Shown: in pieces, positions 1 through 9,000 of the stretch | Layout of the letters: the number at the start of each line of letters is the position of its first letter | How positions within the stretch are numbered: position 1 is the stretch's first letter | Source of the DNA: Bacillota bacterium | GTDB taxonomy: Bacteria > Bacillota > Clostridia > Christensenellales > SZUA-584 | Direction: 5' to 3' | Length of the DNA: 64,000 bases | Assembly: GCA_023436115.1 (NCBI GenBank) | Contig: JAEZKQ010000031.1 | Span: 62,001-126,000 of the forward strand | Program-made: the position numbers and the translations under genes | The notes under the pieces: generated by a model | The model's database searches: none | What the model was told of the DNA's origin: nothing | What the model saw: only the letters and a program-made list of their open reading frames with translations

Positions 1-2
1 GC

Positions 3-608
3 AAGGTGGGAGACGTGCTTTATACGTTCGCGAATGGCTATGATGATTCGCCTGTGATGCAGATGGGCGAGGAATCACTGATTAAATCTGTGGGTAACAG
101 CACGACCACCCCGCGGGACTTAACCTGTAACGAGGATGTGAAGATTACACTGTTTGTGCTTTGCGAGAGCGTTTGTGCGCGCATGCGCGAGCACGGCTTT
201 CTCTGCCGCACCGTCGCCGTTTCGGTGCGCGACAACGAGCTTTTTCGCTTCGAACGGCAAACCAAGCTGCCAAAACCCTCGCATATATCCGGCGAGATTG
301 CAGACACGGCGATGCGGCTGTTTGCCGAAAACTACAGCTGGCCGCGGCCTGTGCGCAGCATCGGTGTTCGCTGCACAGATCTGATCACCTCAAATACGCC
401 GTTCCAGCTGTCGGTTTTTAGTGACGAGCGTAAACGGCAAAAAAATGAAACACTCGATAAAACCGTAGACGCGATTCGTAAACGGTTCGGGCATTTTTGT
501 ATACAGCGCGCGTGTGTACTCGCGGATAAACCGCTGGGCGGCATTAATCCCAAGGGTGACCATATTATCCATCCCGTGGGTTTTTTTAAGGACGGTATGG
601 TAAAATGA
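3..608 (+). CDS. Y-family DNA polymerase (DinB/UmuC-like), C-terminal part
   Basis: The frame is open at the window edge, so the palm domain with its catalytic acidic residues lies upstream and is not seen. The visible ~200 residues look like the thumb/little-finger part of an error-prone Y-family polymerase: an early segment with KSVGNSTTTPRDLT resembles the helix-hairpin region before the little finger (family consensus K-S-I/V-G-x-S/G), followed by alternating strands and helices and a short C-terminal tail. Such enzymes perform translesion synthesis. The stop overlaps the next gene by four bases (ATGA), so the two are probably translationally coupled. Assignment rests on pattern recognition of the C-terminal half only. 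Confidence 0.8.
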   Translation, partial: KVGDVLYTFANGYDDSPVMQMGEESLIKSVGNSTTTPRDLTCNEDVKITLFVLCESVCARMREHGFLCRTVAVSVRDNELFRFERQTKLPKPSHISGEIADTAMRLFAENYSWPRPVRSIGVRCTDLITSNTPFQLSVFSDERKRQKNETLDKTVDAIRKRFGHFCIQRACVLADKPLGGINPKGDHIIHPVGFFKDGMVK

Positions 609-868
609 TAGAAAGACGGTACGAAAACGAGAATAAGGTTTATGTGAAGGTGGAGGCACTTTTCTATCCGGACGGACGACTGGAGCCCGTGGCGTTCTGG
701 TGGGAAAACTCACGGCGGTACAGTATCGACCGCATCATAGACGTGTGCCGCGCGGTGAGCCTCAAAGCGGGCGGTATCGGCGTGCGCTATACGTGTATGG
801 TTCGCGGTCACCAAACGTATCTTTTCTTTGAAGAAGACCGTTGGTTTATGGAACGAAAAGGGGCATAA
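605..868 (+). CDS. Small protein coupled to the Y-family polymerase
   Basis: An 87-residue protein whose ATG overlaps the polymerase stop codon (ATGA), which implies co-expression. It is rich in aromatic and charged residues (segment VAFWWENSRRY near residue 30, YLFFEEDRWF near the end) with no membrane segment or signal peptide. I do not recognise a named family. Small basic/aromatic proteins of this size often follow polymerase IV/V-like genes in Clostridia, so a role as an accessory factor to the polymerase is a reasonable inference from position only. Confidence 0.65.
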   Translation: MIERRYENENKVYVKVEALFYPDGRLEPVAFWWENSRRYSIDRIIDVCRAVSLKAGGIGVRYTCMVRGHQTYLFFEEDRWFMERKGA

Positions 869-1278
869 GGGAATAAGAAAGCTAAATAGGTCAAAATAGT
901 CGCGGTATATTTGGAAATTTCTATAGAAAGCTGATCTTCCGGGATAATTCACTTTTAAGCCATATAATATTCGGATCATGTCGGCATTCTCTGAAAGGAA
1001 GACGCTACTTTTGGATAATCAAGAGATGAGCAGCTGCCTTTCCATAGCTTTTCGCTCCATTTACATATTAGCGTAAGCATAAACCGGGGTTGCTTCAGAG
1101 TTTTCGCATCTCCATGCTTGCCATCTTTTCGAGAAATCTATAGTATGAATTTGAGCGCGTCTTATTATGATAGCTGGTTAAGGAAATCTTAAGGAAACCC
1201 TAAGAAATTTTCTGCGAATCCATCAATATAAAATGTTACGATAACTATGGGCTTAAGCAACAAGGAGTTGACAAGTTT
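869..1278. other. Intergenic region upstream of vanR
   Basis: About 410 bases without a convincing gene on either strand. It must hold the promoter for vanR. The only structure I can point to is a run of three 11-base direct repeats at 1178-1210, listed separately. Confidence 0.6.
1178..1210 (+). promoter_or_regulatory. Three tandem 11-bp repeats, candidate VanR operator
   Basis: TTAAGGAAATC (1178-1188), TTAAGGAAACC (1189-1199) and CTAAGAAATTT (1200-1210) follow each other without gap. Response regulators of the OmpR/PhoB family bind direct repeats with an 11-bp period, and the site lies about 70 bases before the vanR start, so autoregulation by VanR is plausible. The repeats are seen directly; the binding is inferred. 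Confidence 0.5.
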
Positions 1279-1977
1279 ATGGCTGCAAATGTATTGGTCG
1301 TTGATGATGAAAAAACGATCGCTGATCTAATCGAAGTATACCTCAAAAGCGAGGATTATAATGTCTATAAGTTTTACAATGGCCAGGATGCGCTAAACTG
1401 TATCGATAATATAAAAATTGATCTGGCTTTATTAGACGTCATGCTTCCTGATGTAAATGGCTTTAACATCTGCCAACGTATCCGTGAGAAACATCACTTC
1501 CCCGTTATCATGCTCACGGCAAAAAGTGAAGAGATTGATAAGATCACCGGTCTCACATTGGGTGCGGACGACTATATTACAAAGCCCTTTCAGCCTTTGG
1601 AAATGATAGCGCGTGTCAAGGCACAGCTTCGAAGATTTACAAAGTACAACGCCGCGGACCCCTTAGCAGAGGAAAACACCATTGTATTTTCGGGGTTGGT
1701 TTTAGACAGGGATACGCATGAATGCACGCTGAATGAGAAGAAGCTTTTTTTAACTCCAACAGAATTCTCCATCCTTTGGGTGCTGACGTCTAACCGCGGA
1801 CGGGTCGTCAGCTCGGAAGAGCTGTTCCATGAGGTATGGGGCGAAAAGTACTACTCAAACAGCAATAATACAGTTATGGTACACATCCGGCATATCCGAG
1901 AGAAGATGGGTGATAGCGCAGAGCGCCCCAAATATATAAAAACAGTATGGGGGGTTGGTTATAAGATTGAAAAATAG
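1279..1977 (+). CDS. vanR: VanR-type response regulator of VanG-like operon
   Basis: A 232-residue OmpR-family regulator. The receiver domain covers about residues 4-118, with the acidic pocket DDE near residue 10, the phosphoacceptor Asp in LALLDVMLPD near residue 53, Thr in MLTAKS and Lys in YITKPF. The winged-helix DNA-binding domain follows (about 135-230, ending GVGYKIEK). AAGGAG seven bases upstream supports the ATG. It should be phosphorylated by VanS and activate the van genes. The gene overlaps vanS by 11 bases if vanS starts at 1967. It opens a complete vanRSWGXYT run. Confidence 0.93.
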   Translation: MAANVLVVDDEKTIADLIEVYLKSEDYNVYKFYNGQDALNCIDNIKIDLALLDVMLPDVNGFNICQRIREKHHFPVIMLTAKSEEIDKITGLTLGADDYITKPFQPLEMIARVKAQLRRFTKYNAADPLAEENTIVFSGLVLDRDTHECTLNEKKLFLTPTEFSILWVLTSNRGRVVSSEELFHEVWGEKYYSNSNNTVMVHIRHIREKMGDSAERPKYIKTVWGVGYKIEK

Positions 1978-3067
1978 CTCTCAGTTCAGATCTACATTGA
2001 TGAGAAGCATGCTGCTTCGCTGTTTCATTGCCGCCGCGATGACCGCTTTAGCTCTGGTGGCGGGCTTTTATATTGCCCGATATATTGCAAGCCTATTTGT
2101 CTGGCAGCCAAGCTTCCTGTACAATATCCTGAATTCCTTAGAGAATTATTCGCCGTTAGTGCTTATCTGTATTTGGCTGGTTGTGCTATGCTTTGTGATA
2201 TACCATTACTGGAGCAAAACCGTCAAATACATGGAAGCGATTGTGGAAGCAAGCAGATCCCTTATAGCACCGGAGAACGTACCGATTCAACTGCCCCCAT
2301 TGCTAAAAGATGTGGAATACAGCATGAATCAGATCAAGCAAGCAGCCATAAAAAACGAACGGGCAGCCCGCGATGAGATACAGCGCAAGAACGACCTGAT
2401 CGTCTATCTGGCTCATGATATCAAAACGCCGCTGACCTCCGTTATCGGATATCTAAGTCTTCTCAATGAAGCACCGGATATGCCGCCCGAACAGAAGGCC
2501 AAGTATGTCGGGATAACACTGGAGAAATCTTACCGTCTGGATCAACTCATTGATGAGTTTTTCGAAATCACCCGGTTTAATCTCCAGCATATCGAAATCA
2601 ACAAGACCAGAATCAACCTTGCCCTGATGCTGCGCCAGATGGCAGATGAGTTTTATCCTATCCTTGCGCCACAAAACAAAACAGCGACCGTATTGGCTGC
2701 GGATGATCTGATCATTTGGGGCGATGCGGATAAGCTCTCGCGTGTGTTCAACAATATCTTGAAGAATGCCATCGCGTACAGCTATGATAACGCCACCATT
2801 ACGATTACAGCTTTTTGCGAGCATGACAATACTGTTATCACGTTTGCCAATCAGGGTGACCCCATCCCGGCTGAAAAACTGGAGAGGGTATTCGAGAAGT
2901 TTTTCCGTCTGGATGCCGCCCGTTCGACCCATACAGGCGGCGCAGGGCTTGGGCTTGCCATTGCGAAAGAGATCGTTGAAGCCCACCGTGGAAGGATATC
3001 GGCCACAAGTGACATAAACCAAACAGTCTTTACTGTGATACTGCCCAATACACAGACGGCACCATAA
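1967..3067 (+). CDS. vanS: VanS-type sensor histidine kinase
   Basis: A 366-residue membrane kinase if the TTG at 1967 is used; it is about 12 bases after a G-rich stretch. An in-frame TTG at 1955 has no room for a ribosome site. Two membrane spans lie near residues 15-35 and 60-80, a linker/HAMP-like region follows, then the H-box (AHDIKTPLTSVIGYL, His near 140) and an ATPase domain with N-box (NNILKNAI) and G-box (GGAGLGLAIAKEIVE). It senses the antibiotic or its effect and controls VanR. The short extracytoplasmic loop and position match VanS of VanG clusters. Confidence 0.92.
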   Translation: MKNSSQFRSTLMRSMLLRCFIAAAMTALALVAGFYIARYIASLFVWQPSFLYNILNSLENYSPLVLICIWLVVLCFVIYHYWSKTVKYMEAIVEASRSLIAPENVPIQLPPLLKDVEYSMNQIKQAAIKNERAARDEIQRKNDLIVYLAHDIKTPLTSVIGYLSLLNEAPDMPPEQKAKYVGITLEKSYRLDQLIDEFFEITRFNLQHIEINKTRINLALMLRQMADEFYPILAPQNKTATVLAADDLIIWGDADKLSRVFNNILKNAIAYSYDNATITITAFCEHDNTVITFANQGDPIPAEKLERVFEKFFRLDAARSTHTGGAGLGLAIAKEIVEAHRGRISATSDINQTVFTVILPNTQTAP

Positions 3068-3133
3068 TACTTCGGGAATAATAAGCCTTTCATCATACAT
3101 TCTTAAGATTTTAATAAGCCGAAATTCCAATAT

Positions 3134-3186
3134 AGCCTGTTCGTTTTCAGTAACATGAAGTTGCTAAAAGCCGGACAGGCTTTTTG
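3134..3186 (+). terminator. Terminator-like hairpin between vanS and vanW
   Basis: AGCCTGTTCG at 3134-3143 pairs with CGGACAGGCT at 3172-3181 (one G-U), with an inner imperfect stem AGTAAC/GTTGCT, and is followed by TTTTT. It ends only about 26 bases before the vanW start. It could end the vanRS transcript or act as an attenuator in front of the resistance genes. Confidence 0.6.
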
Positions 3187-3212
3187 TATTGAATAAGAAA
3201 GGTATATTGATT

Positions 3213-4049
3213 TTGAAAAGGAGACGCATTACACAATTATTTCCGTTCCTGTTGCCTATCCGAAAAATACAGCGAAAATTCTGCTTCTATCTGCACATGT
3301 ATTTTGACGGGAACCACTATGCGAAAACAAAGGCGGTTAAGCTGCTTCCGTTCTGTGCCTATAAGAGTGAGACAAACCTGGTCAACGAGAACACCGGCTT
3401 TGATATGGAATATCAGGAAAACAAAATATTTAACCTGCAGCTGGCGGCAAAAACCATAAACGGCATATTGATACGACCGCATGAAACCTTTTCGTTTTGG
3501 CAATTGGCGAGAAACGCGGAACAATACGCGCAGTATAAGGAAGGGCTTTCTGTGGAATATGGCCAGCTGACTACGGTAAAGGGGGGCGGATTGTGCCACC
3601 TGAGCAACTTTTTGTTCTGGATGTTTTTACATTCGCCTTTGGATATCGTCGAACGGCACCCCCATCGCATCAAAGACTTTCCGTCACCTGACGCCAATGA
3701 GCCAGACAGCGTAGATGCAACCGTGAGTGAAGGGTGGCTGGACTTGAAGGTGAAAAACGAAACGGATCTGACATTCCAAATCGATCTCTCGTTCGCAGGT
3801 TCCGTCCTTTACGGAAGACTGCTGACAGACCGGGCAATGCCCTATCGGTATGAAATTACAAATCGCGATAAACTGTTTTTCAAACGGGATAGAAAGATAT
3901 TTGAGAAGGTTTCGGTGTGTCGGCATTGCGTCGATTACAACTTGGGCAAGGTTCATCCGGAACAGCTGCTCTATACCGATATGTTCGAAATTGGATACCC
4001 ACTCCCCGAAGAGACTGAAATTATATCAAAGGAGTCATGTAATGAATAA
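3213..4049 (+). CDS. vanW: VanW family protein
   Basis: A 278-residue VanW protein of unknown biochemical function, a regular member of VanB and VanG clusters. I prefer the TTG at 3213, ten bases after AAAGG. From there the N-terminus MKRRRITQLFPFLLP matches the usual VanW start, while TTG codons at 3189 and 3207 are less well placed. The core VanW signature is visible: FNLQLAAKTINGILIRPHET and GGGLCHLSNFLFW, in the middle of the protein. The vanG start codon lies inside its last codons (8-base overlap), so the two are translationally coupled. Confidence 0.9.
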   Translation: MKRRRITQLFPFLLPIRKIQRKFCFYLHMYFDGNHYAKTKAVKLLPFCAYKSETNLVNENTGFDMEYQENKIFNLQLAAKTINGILIRPHETFSFWQLARNAEQYAQYKEGLSVEYGQLTTVKGGGLCHLSNFLFWMFLHSPLDIVERHPHRIKDFPSPDANEPDSVDATVSEGWLDLKVKNETDLTFQIDLSFAGSVLYGRLLTDRAMPYRYEITNRDKLFFKRDRKIFEKVSVCRHCVDYNLGKVHPEQLLYTDMFEIGYPLPEETEIISKESCNE

Positions 4050-5091
4050 GAAAACCATAGCGGTTTTATTTGGCGGCTGCTCAACCGAATACGAGGTGTC
4101 ATTGCAGTCAGCCGCATCTGTGATAGAAGGCATCAGAACCGATAAATATGATATCGTTATGCTGGGCATCACCCGCCAAGGGATCTGGAAAAGATACGCC
4201 GGCCCGGTGGAGTTGATATCTAATGATACATGGACGCATCACTCGTCTTGTGTTCCTGCGTTCATCTCACCCGACAGAGCAATACATGGGCTTGTGGCTC
4301 TTAAAGACGGCAAAGCCGTCGTCACATCGATAGACGTGGCATTTCCGGTGCTGCACGGTAAGAACGGTGAAGACGGCACAGTACAAGGTCTGCTGGAGTT
4401 GGCAGGAATACCTTGCGTGGGCTGCGGCACGCTCAGCTCGGCAATTTGTATGGATAAAGACATCGCTCACCGGCTGGCAGAGCTGGCTGGAATTCCGGTT
4501 GCACAGTCGGTGGTCATCTATTCGCCAACGGCATCGGATGCGCTGCTCAACGCCACAGCGCACCTGCGGTATCCAATCTTCGTCAAGCCGGCGTGTGCAG
4601 GATCTTCCTTTGGAATCACCAAAGTATCGAGCCCCGACAGGCTGCCCGATGCGGTAAAAGAAGCATTTGAGCATGACCACAAAGTCGTCATTGAACAAGG
4701 TGTAGACGGCTTTGAAGTGGGCTGCGCCGTGCTGGGCAACGACAAACTCATCGTTGGAGAAGTGGATGAAATCGAGCTGTCTCGCGGGTTCTTTGACTAC
4801 ACCGAAAAGTACACACTAAAAAGCTCCAGAATCCATATGCCCGCCCGCATCCACCCCGACACGGCAATGCGCATCAAAAATACCGCAAAGGTCGTATATA
4901 AGGCTCTTGGCTGCCGCGGATTCGCCCGAGTGGATATGTTCCTGACACCGGAAGGAGAGATTGTCTTCAACGAGGTGAACACCATCCCCGGATTCACCGC
5001 CCATAGCCGCTATCCCGGTATGATAAAAGGTATTGGCATGAGCTTTGAGGTCATTATAGATACATTGATTAGTCTGGCGGTTGAGCCATGA
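4042..5091 (+). CDS. vanG: D-alanine:D-serine ligase, VanG type
   Basis: A 349-residue ATP-grasp ligase, the length known for VanG. It makes D-Ala-D-Ser, which replaces D-Ala-D-Ala in peptidoglycan precursors and lowers vancomycin affinity. Seen: N-terminal GGCSTEYEVS, HGKNGEDG, ATP-grasp VKPACAGSSFG, the omega-loop EKYTLKS, and the metal site FNEVNTIPGFT. Residues D242, F251 and R323 fall one position from the Asp243/Phe252/Arg324 set I recall for D-Ser recognition in VanG, which supports D-Ser over D-Lac. GGAG precedes the ATG; an in-frame upstream extension inside vanW is not needed. It overlaps vanXY by four bases. Confidence 0.93.
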   Translation: MNKKTIAVLFGGCSTEYEVSLQSAASVIEGIRTDKYDIVMLGITRQGIWKRYAGPVELISNDTWTHHSSCVPAFISPDRAIHGLVALKDGKAVVTSIDVAFPVLHGKNGEDGTVQGLLELAGIPCVGCGTLSSAICMDKDIAHRLAELAGIPVAQSVVIYSPTASDALLNATAHLRYPIFVKPACAGSSFGITKVSSPDRLPDAVKEAFEHDHKVVIEQGVDGFEVGCAVLGNDKLIVGEVDEIELSRGFFDYTEKYTLKSSRIHMPARIHPDTAMRIKNTAKVVYKALGCRGFARVDMFLTPEGEIVFNEVNTIPGFTAHSRYPGMIKGIGMSFEVIIDTLISLAVEP

Positions 5092-5858
5092 AAACGCTGA
5101 AGCTCCACGACAACAATATCCATCACGGCAACCTGATTCTGGTCAACAAGGACTGGCCGCTTAAAGCGTATCCGGACTACGGCAATCTGGTGCCGCTCGA
5201 ATGCGGTAAAGAGACTGCCGTGATGGAACGCCAAGCGGCAAAAATGCTGGTAAAAGCATTGGCAGCTTTAGGCTCCGCAGATGAGATTGCGATCGTCAGC
5301 GGTTTTCGGACAATGCGCGAACAGCAGCGAATATATAACAAATCACTGCGTGAAAACGGAAGACGGTTTACGTGCGAATATGTGGCCCTCCCGGGCTGCA
5401 GCGAGCACCAGACCGGGCTGGCAGTCGATTTGGCTTTAAACGTTGGTAATATCGACTTTATCCGTCCGAATTTCCCTTATGAGGGTATCTGCCAGCGCTT
5501 TCGAGAAAAGGCGGCAGATTATGGTTTCGTCGAGCGCTATCCGGCAGGTAGCGAGCATATTACACATATTTCGCACGAACCCTGGCACTTCCGTTATGTG
5601 GGATATCCCCACTCGCGGATAATGACGGACAAGCAGATTACACTTGAAGAATATACGATTTATATTCGGCAGCATGATTATCAGAATAGCCGGCTTGCAT
5701 TTTGCGGCAATGGGCTCCGTTGTGAAATCGGTTTTATCCCGCTGGCTGCGGATACCGTTATTGACGTACCCGTTCCGGAACACATGGCATATCAGCTTTC
5801 CGGGAACAACATGGACGGCGTTGTCATGACTTTGTGGGAGATTGGCAGTGAACGATAA
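5088..5858 (+). CDS. vanXY: D,D-dipeptidase/D,D-carboxypeptidase VanXY
   Basis: A 256-residue zinc peptidase of the VanY/VanX (M15) family. It removes D-Ala-D-Ala dipeptide and the terminal D-Ala of pentapeptide, so that D-Ser-ended precursors dominate. Zinc and catalytic motifs are visible: SEHQTGLAVDLAL (H and D ligands) and the downstream EPWHFRY (catalytic Glu and third His). There is no signal peptide or membrane anchor, as expected for the cytoplasmic VanXY type rather than VanY. The start overlaps the vanG stop (ATGA). About 65 C-terminal residues extend beyond the ExWH motif, as in VanXYG. Confidence 0.92.
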   Translation: MKTLKLHDNNIHHGNLILVNKDWPLKAYPDYGNLVPLECGKETAVMERQAAKMLVKALAALGSADEIAIVSGFRTMREQQRIYNKSLRENGRRFTCEYVALPGCSEHQTGLAVDLALNVGNIDFIRPNFPYEGICQRFREKAADYGFVERYPAGSEHITHISHEPWHFRYVGYPHSRIMTDKQITLEEYTIYIRQHDYQNSRLAFCGNGLRCEIGFIPLAADTVIDVPVPEHMAYQLSGNNMDGVVMTLWEIGSER

Positions 5859-7974
5859 ATCAGTACACACAGGCATTGACAGGTTTCGGCTTATTGCTGC
5901 CATTCTTGTGGTTGCCATCCATACGTCGCCGTTTGGTATGGTAAACGGAACAGCCGATTTCATACTGACGAGAATCGTAGCCCGTGTTGCTGTGCCTTTC
6001 TTCTTCATGACATCCGGATATTTTCTTTTTCGCGATGGCTTGGATAACAAGCAATTAAGCCGCTTTCTTAAGAAGACGGGCGCTACATATATTATAGCGA
6101 TATTGCTGTATCTACCCTTGAATTACTATAATGGTTCAGCGATGCAATGGTCCTCGTTTCCAAACCTGCTCCGCAGTCTCTTTATTGACGGGACGTTCTA
6201 TCATCTTTGGTACCTGCCCGCTGCCATGCTGGGAGCGATCGTTGCATGGAGCCTGCTCCGAACAACCAGACAAAATGGTGCTCTCGTTATCAGTGTCGCT
6301 CTATATGTCATCGGACTTCTCGGCGACAGCTACTATGGCTTTGCTGATAGAATCCCCGCCCTCAGAGCCTTTTACGATATGGTATTTACCCTATCCAGCT
6401 ATACCCGCAACGGCTTGTTTTTTGCATCCTTATTTTTTGTGTTGGGTGCGCTCTTCGCGAAACCTTCCATACGCTTCGGCTTGAAGCCAAGCTTAACCGG
6501 TCTTGGCATATCGCTGCTTCTCATGGTATCAGAAGGCCTATGGCTTCACACTATCGGTGTGCAGCGCCACGACAGCATGTACGTCACGCTGCCGCTATGC
6601 ATGATATTCCTGTTTAACAGTCTGCTGCTTTGGCACGGCCGCCCCGGAAAAAATCTGCGCCATTTATCCGCGCTCGTCTATATTCTTCATCCCATGTTTA
6701 TTGTCATTGTTCGAGGCATATCGGATCTGTCCAATTTACCTATATTAGTGAATAACAGTATCGTCTTTTTCATAGCGGTCACAATATTCACAATAATGGC
6801 CGCCATACTGCTAACCACATATCAGCAAAATCGAAAGACAACGCGCAATAATGGCCGCCAAGGGTGCACAGACCGTGCTTGGGCTGAAATCAATCTTGAT
6901 AACCTCTGCCGCAACGCCGAAATCTTGCAAAGGCTTTTACCAGAACAATGCAGAATCATGGCCGTCGTTAAGGCCAACGCCTATGGACATGGTGATGTCG
7001 AGGTTTCCAGAGCCTTAAGTCGTATCGGTATTAACGCCTTTGCCGTCGCAACGATTGACGAAGGCATCCAATTGCGGCAAAACGGTATTCAAGGCGAGAT
7101 ACTGATTCTGGGATATACAGATCCCCAAAGAGCTGCGGAGCTTAGCCGATACCGCTTGTCACAGACGGTGGTAAACGTGCGCTATGCTTCAGCGTTCAGC
7201 GGTGTGGGCAAACCGATTCACGTTCACATCAAAGTTGATACAGGTATGCACAGGTTGGGAGAGAGCTTTGAAAATGCGCAGAAAATCGCAGAAGTTTTCC
7301 ACAATAAGCGTTTTAAGGTGAACGGCATATTCACTCATTTATGCGCTTCCGACAGCATGGAGCCCCGCGATGTGAATCTGACAAAACTACAAATCGGGAG
7401 ATTTTTTTCTTTATTGGATGAGCTTAAGAAACAACATATTGCAATACCCAAAGTACACATTCTTAGCAGTTACGGCGCTTTGAACTGCAGCCGGACGCAG
7501 TCAGATTATGCCCGTCTTGGTCTGGCATTATATGGTGCCATAAGGGAGAATCAAATAAGCGTTGGCCTTAAGCCGGTTTTATCACTCAAAGCAAGGGTTG
7601 TACTTGTCAGAAAGGTTGCGACAGGAGAAAGCATTGGTTATGGTTGTCAGCATATTGTGGAAAGGAATACACGCATCGCTGTCCTCCCCATTGGCTATGC
7701 AGATGGATTGCCCAGAAGTCTTGGAGGCGGGAATGGGTGTGTATTGCTGCATGGCCGCCGCGCACCCATTTTAGGCAACATATGCATGGATCAGCTTATG
7801 GCAGATGTGACCGATATTCCGGATGTCAAATGCGGAGACGTTGCAACATTTATCGGCAGAGATGGCAAGGAAGAAATCCTTGCCCAAGATATTGCATCGA
7901 GCACCAATACGATCACAAATGAGATATTAAGTCGGCTCAGCAACCGGCTGGATCGAGTGTATATTTTACCTTGA
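5848..7974 (+). CDS. vanT: Membrane-bound serine racemase VanT
   Basis: A 708-residue fusion. Residues 1 to about 330 form a polytopic acyltransferase-3-like membrane domain (about ten spans) thought to import L-serine. From about 345 on is a PLP-dependent alanine/serine racemase: AVVKANAYGHG with the PLP lysine near residue 375, IGYG with the second catalytic tyrosine, IGYADGLPRS and NICMDQLMADVT. It supplies D-serine for VanG. I choose GTG 5848, seven bases after GGGAG, over TTG 5842; it overlaps vanXY by 11 bases. The length agrees with VanTG (about 710). This is the last gene of the operon; 220 bases without a gene follow. Confidence 0.93.
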   Translation: MNDKSVHTGIDRFRLIAAILVVAIHTSPFGMVNGTADFILTRIVARVAVPFFFMTSGYFLFRDGLDNKQLSRFLKKTGATYIIAILLYLPLNYYNGSAMQWSSFPNLLRSLFIDGTFYHLWYLPAAMLGAIVAWSLLRTTRQNGALVISVALYVIGLLGDSYYGFADRIPALRAFYDMVFTLSSYTRNGLFFASLFFVLGALFAKPSIRFGLKPSLTGLGISLLLMVSEGLWLHTIGVQRHDSMYVTLPLCMIFLFNSLLLWHGRPGKNLRHLSALVYILHPMFIVIVRGISDLSNLPILVNNSIVFFIAVTIFTIMAAILLTTYQQNRKTTRNNGRQGCTDRAWAEINLDNLCRNAEILQRLLPEQCRIMAVVKANAYGHGDVEVSRALSRIGINAFAVATIDEGIQLRQNGIQGEILILGYTDPQRAAELSRYRLSQTVVNVRYASAFSGVGKPIHVHIKVDTGMHRLGESFENAQKIAEVFHNKRFKVNGIFTHLCASDSMEPRDVNLTKLQIGRFFSLLDELKKQHIAIPKVHILSSYGALNCSRTQSDYARLGLALYGAIRENQISVGLKPVLSLKARVVLVRKVATGESIGYGCQHIVERNTRIAVLPIGYADGLPRSLGGGNGCVLLHGRRAPILGNICMDQLMADVTDIPDVKCGDVATFIGRDGKEEILAQDIASSTNTITNEILSRLSNRLDRVYILP

Positions 7975-8194
7975 AGTATGGGGCTTCTGATTTATGAATT
8001 GTTAGTCGGCCAAATTAAAATACAGCAGTTTGGCAATAAGAGATGAAAAGTAGTAATACGTCAAATTAATAAGCACTGAAAAAAGCGCAGAGTTATGAAA
8101 TATTGTTGTAATATTATTCCGACTATATTAAGCTTTTAAAGAGCTTTATAGGAAAATTCGGTTTACGGTTAACGGAGCGAAAGGGGGAATAAAT

Positions 8195-8791
8195 ATGTGC
8201 GGACGGTATCTGGTGCTCATGGAGGGTGAAATACTCGAATACCGCGAAATCATCAACGAGGTGAACGAACGCTATAAGGACACGCCTATGCTGTCGTCTA
8301 TGAAGTCGGGCGAAATTGCGCCGACCGATATCGCGCCTGTGCTCACCGCGGGCTCCACAAAACGCGAAGCCATGCTGATGAAGTGGGGCTTTCCAAAATG
8401 GCAGGGAAGCGGCGTTATCATCAACGCGCGTGCGGAAACAGCTTTGGAGAAGGCGATGTTTCGTGTCCCTCTGCTTAAGCGCCGCTGCGCGATCCCGTCA
8501 TCAGGCTTTTTTGAATGGAAGCATGACGAGGGGCGCAAGAAAACAAAGTATCTTTTTCGCCAGCCCGAGTCCCCCATGCTGTACATGGCCGGATTTTATG
8601 ATACGTTTTCTCACACCGATTCCTATGTGATATTGACCACGGCGGCCAACACATCCATTTCGCCTTATCACGATCGTATGCCCTTGATTCTGACCGCAGA
8701 CAACGTCGACAAATGGCTGAGAGACACAGTCTTTGCAACAGACTATCTGCATATGCCATGCAGCGTGATGCTCCATGCATCAGCTACATGA
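8195..8791 (+). CDS. SOS response-associated peptidase (SRAP, YedK/HMCES family)
   Basis: A 198-residue SRAP domain protein. These proteins cross-link to abasic sites in single-stranded DNA through the amino group of Cys2 and shield them. Seen: the obligatory MCGRY start with Cys2, NARAET, RCAIPSSGFFEWK and the HDRMPLIL segment with the conserved His. GGGGG lies seven bases before the ATG. It stands alone between vanT and a pseudogene. Family members are slightly longer (about 220), so the C-terminus is on the short side but the known active residues are kept. Confidence 0.93.
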   Translation: MCGRYLVLMEGEILEYREIINEVNERYKDTPMLSSMKSGEIAPTDIAPVLTAGSTKREAMLMKWGFPKWQGSGVIINARAETALEKAMFRVPLLKRRCAIPSSGFFEWKHDEGRKKTKYLFRQPESPMLYMAGFYDTFSHTDSYVILTTAANTSISPYHDRMPLILTADNVDKWLRDTVFATDYLHMPCSVMLHASAT

Positions 8792-9000
8792 AATCTCCCC
8801 GTCACCAATATCACCTAACTTTTAGTCACCATTTAAAACCGTGGTATCAATATGCTACGAGACAATATAAAAGTTTTTCATAGCAACAAAGAAGGTATGA
8901 GGAAGTCTCTGTAGCTTCTTTTGTATCGATATGTTGCTTATTGTTCCTGTTTGATACGGCTTGTTATGAAATATACATGAACATAATTGAGGTGCGTTAG

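Noticed and set aside
3850..4041. Longer vanG protein starting within vanW
   Set aside because: The extra 64 residues are vanW sequence in another frame; ATG 4042 has a ribosome site and gives the normal 349 residues.
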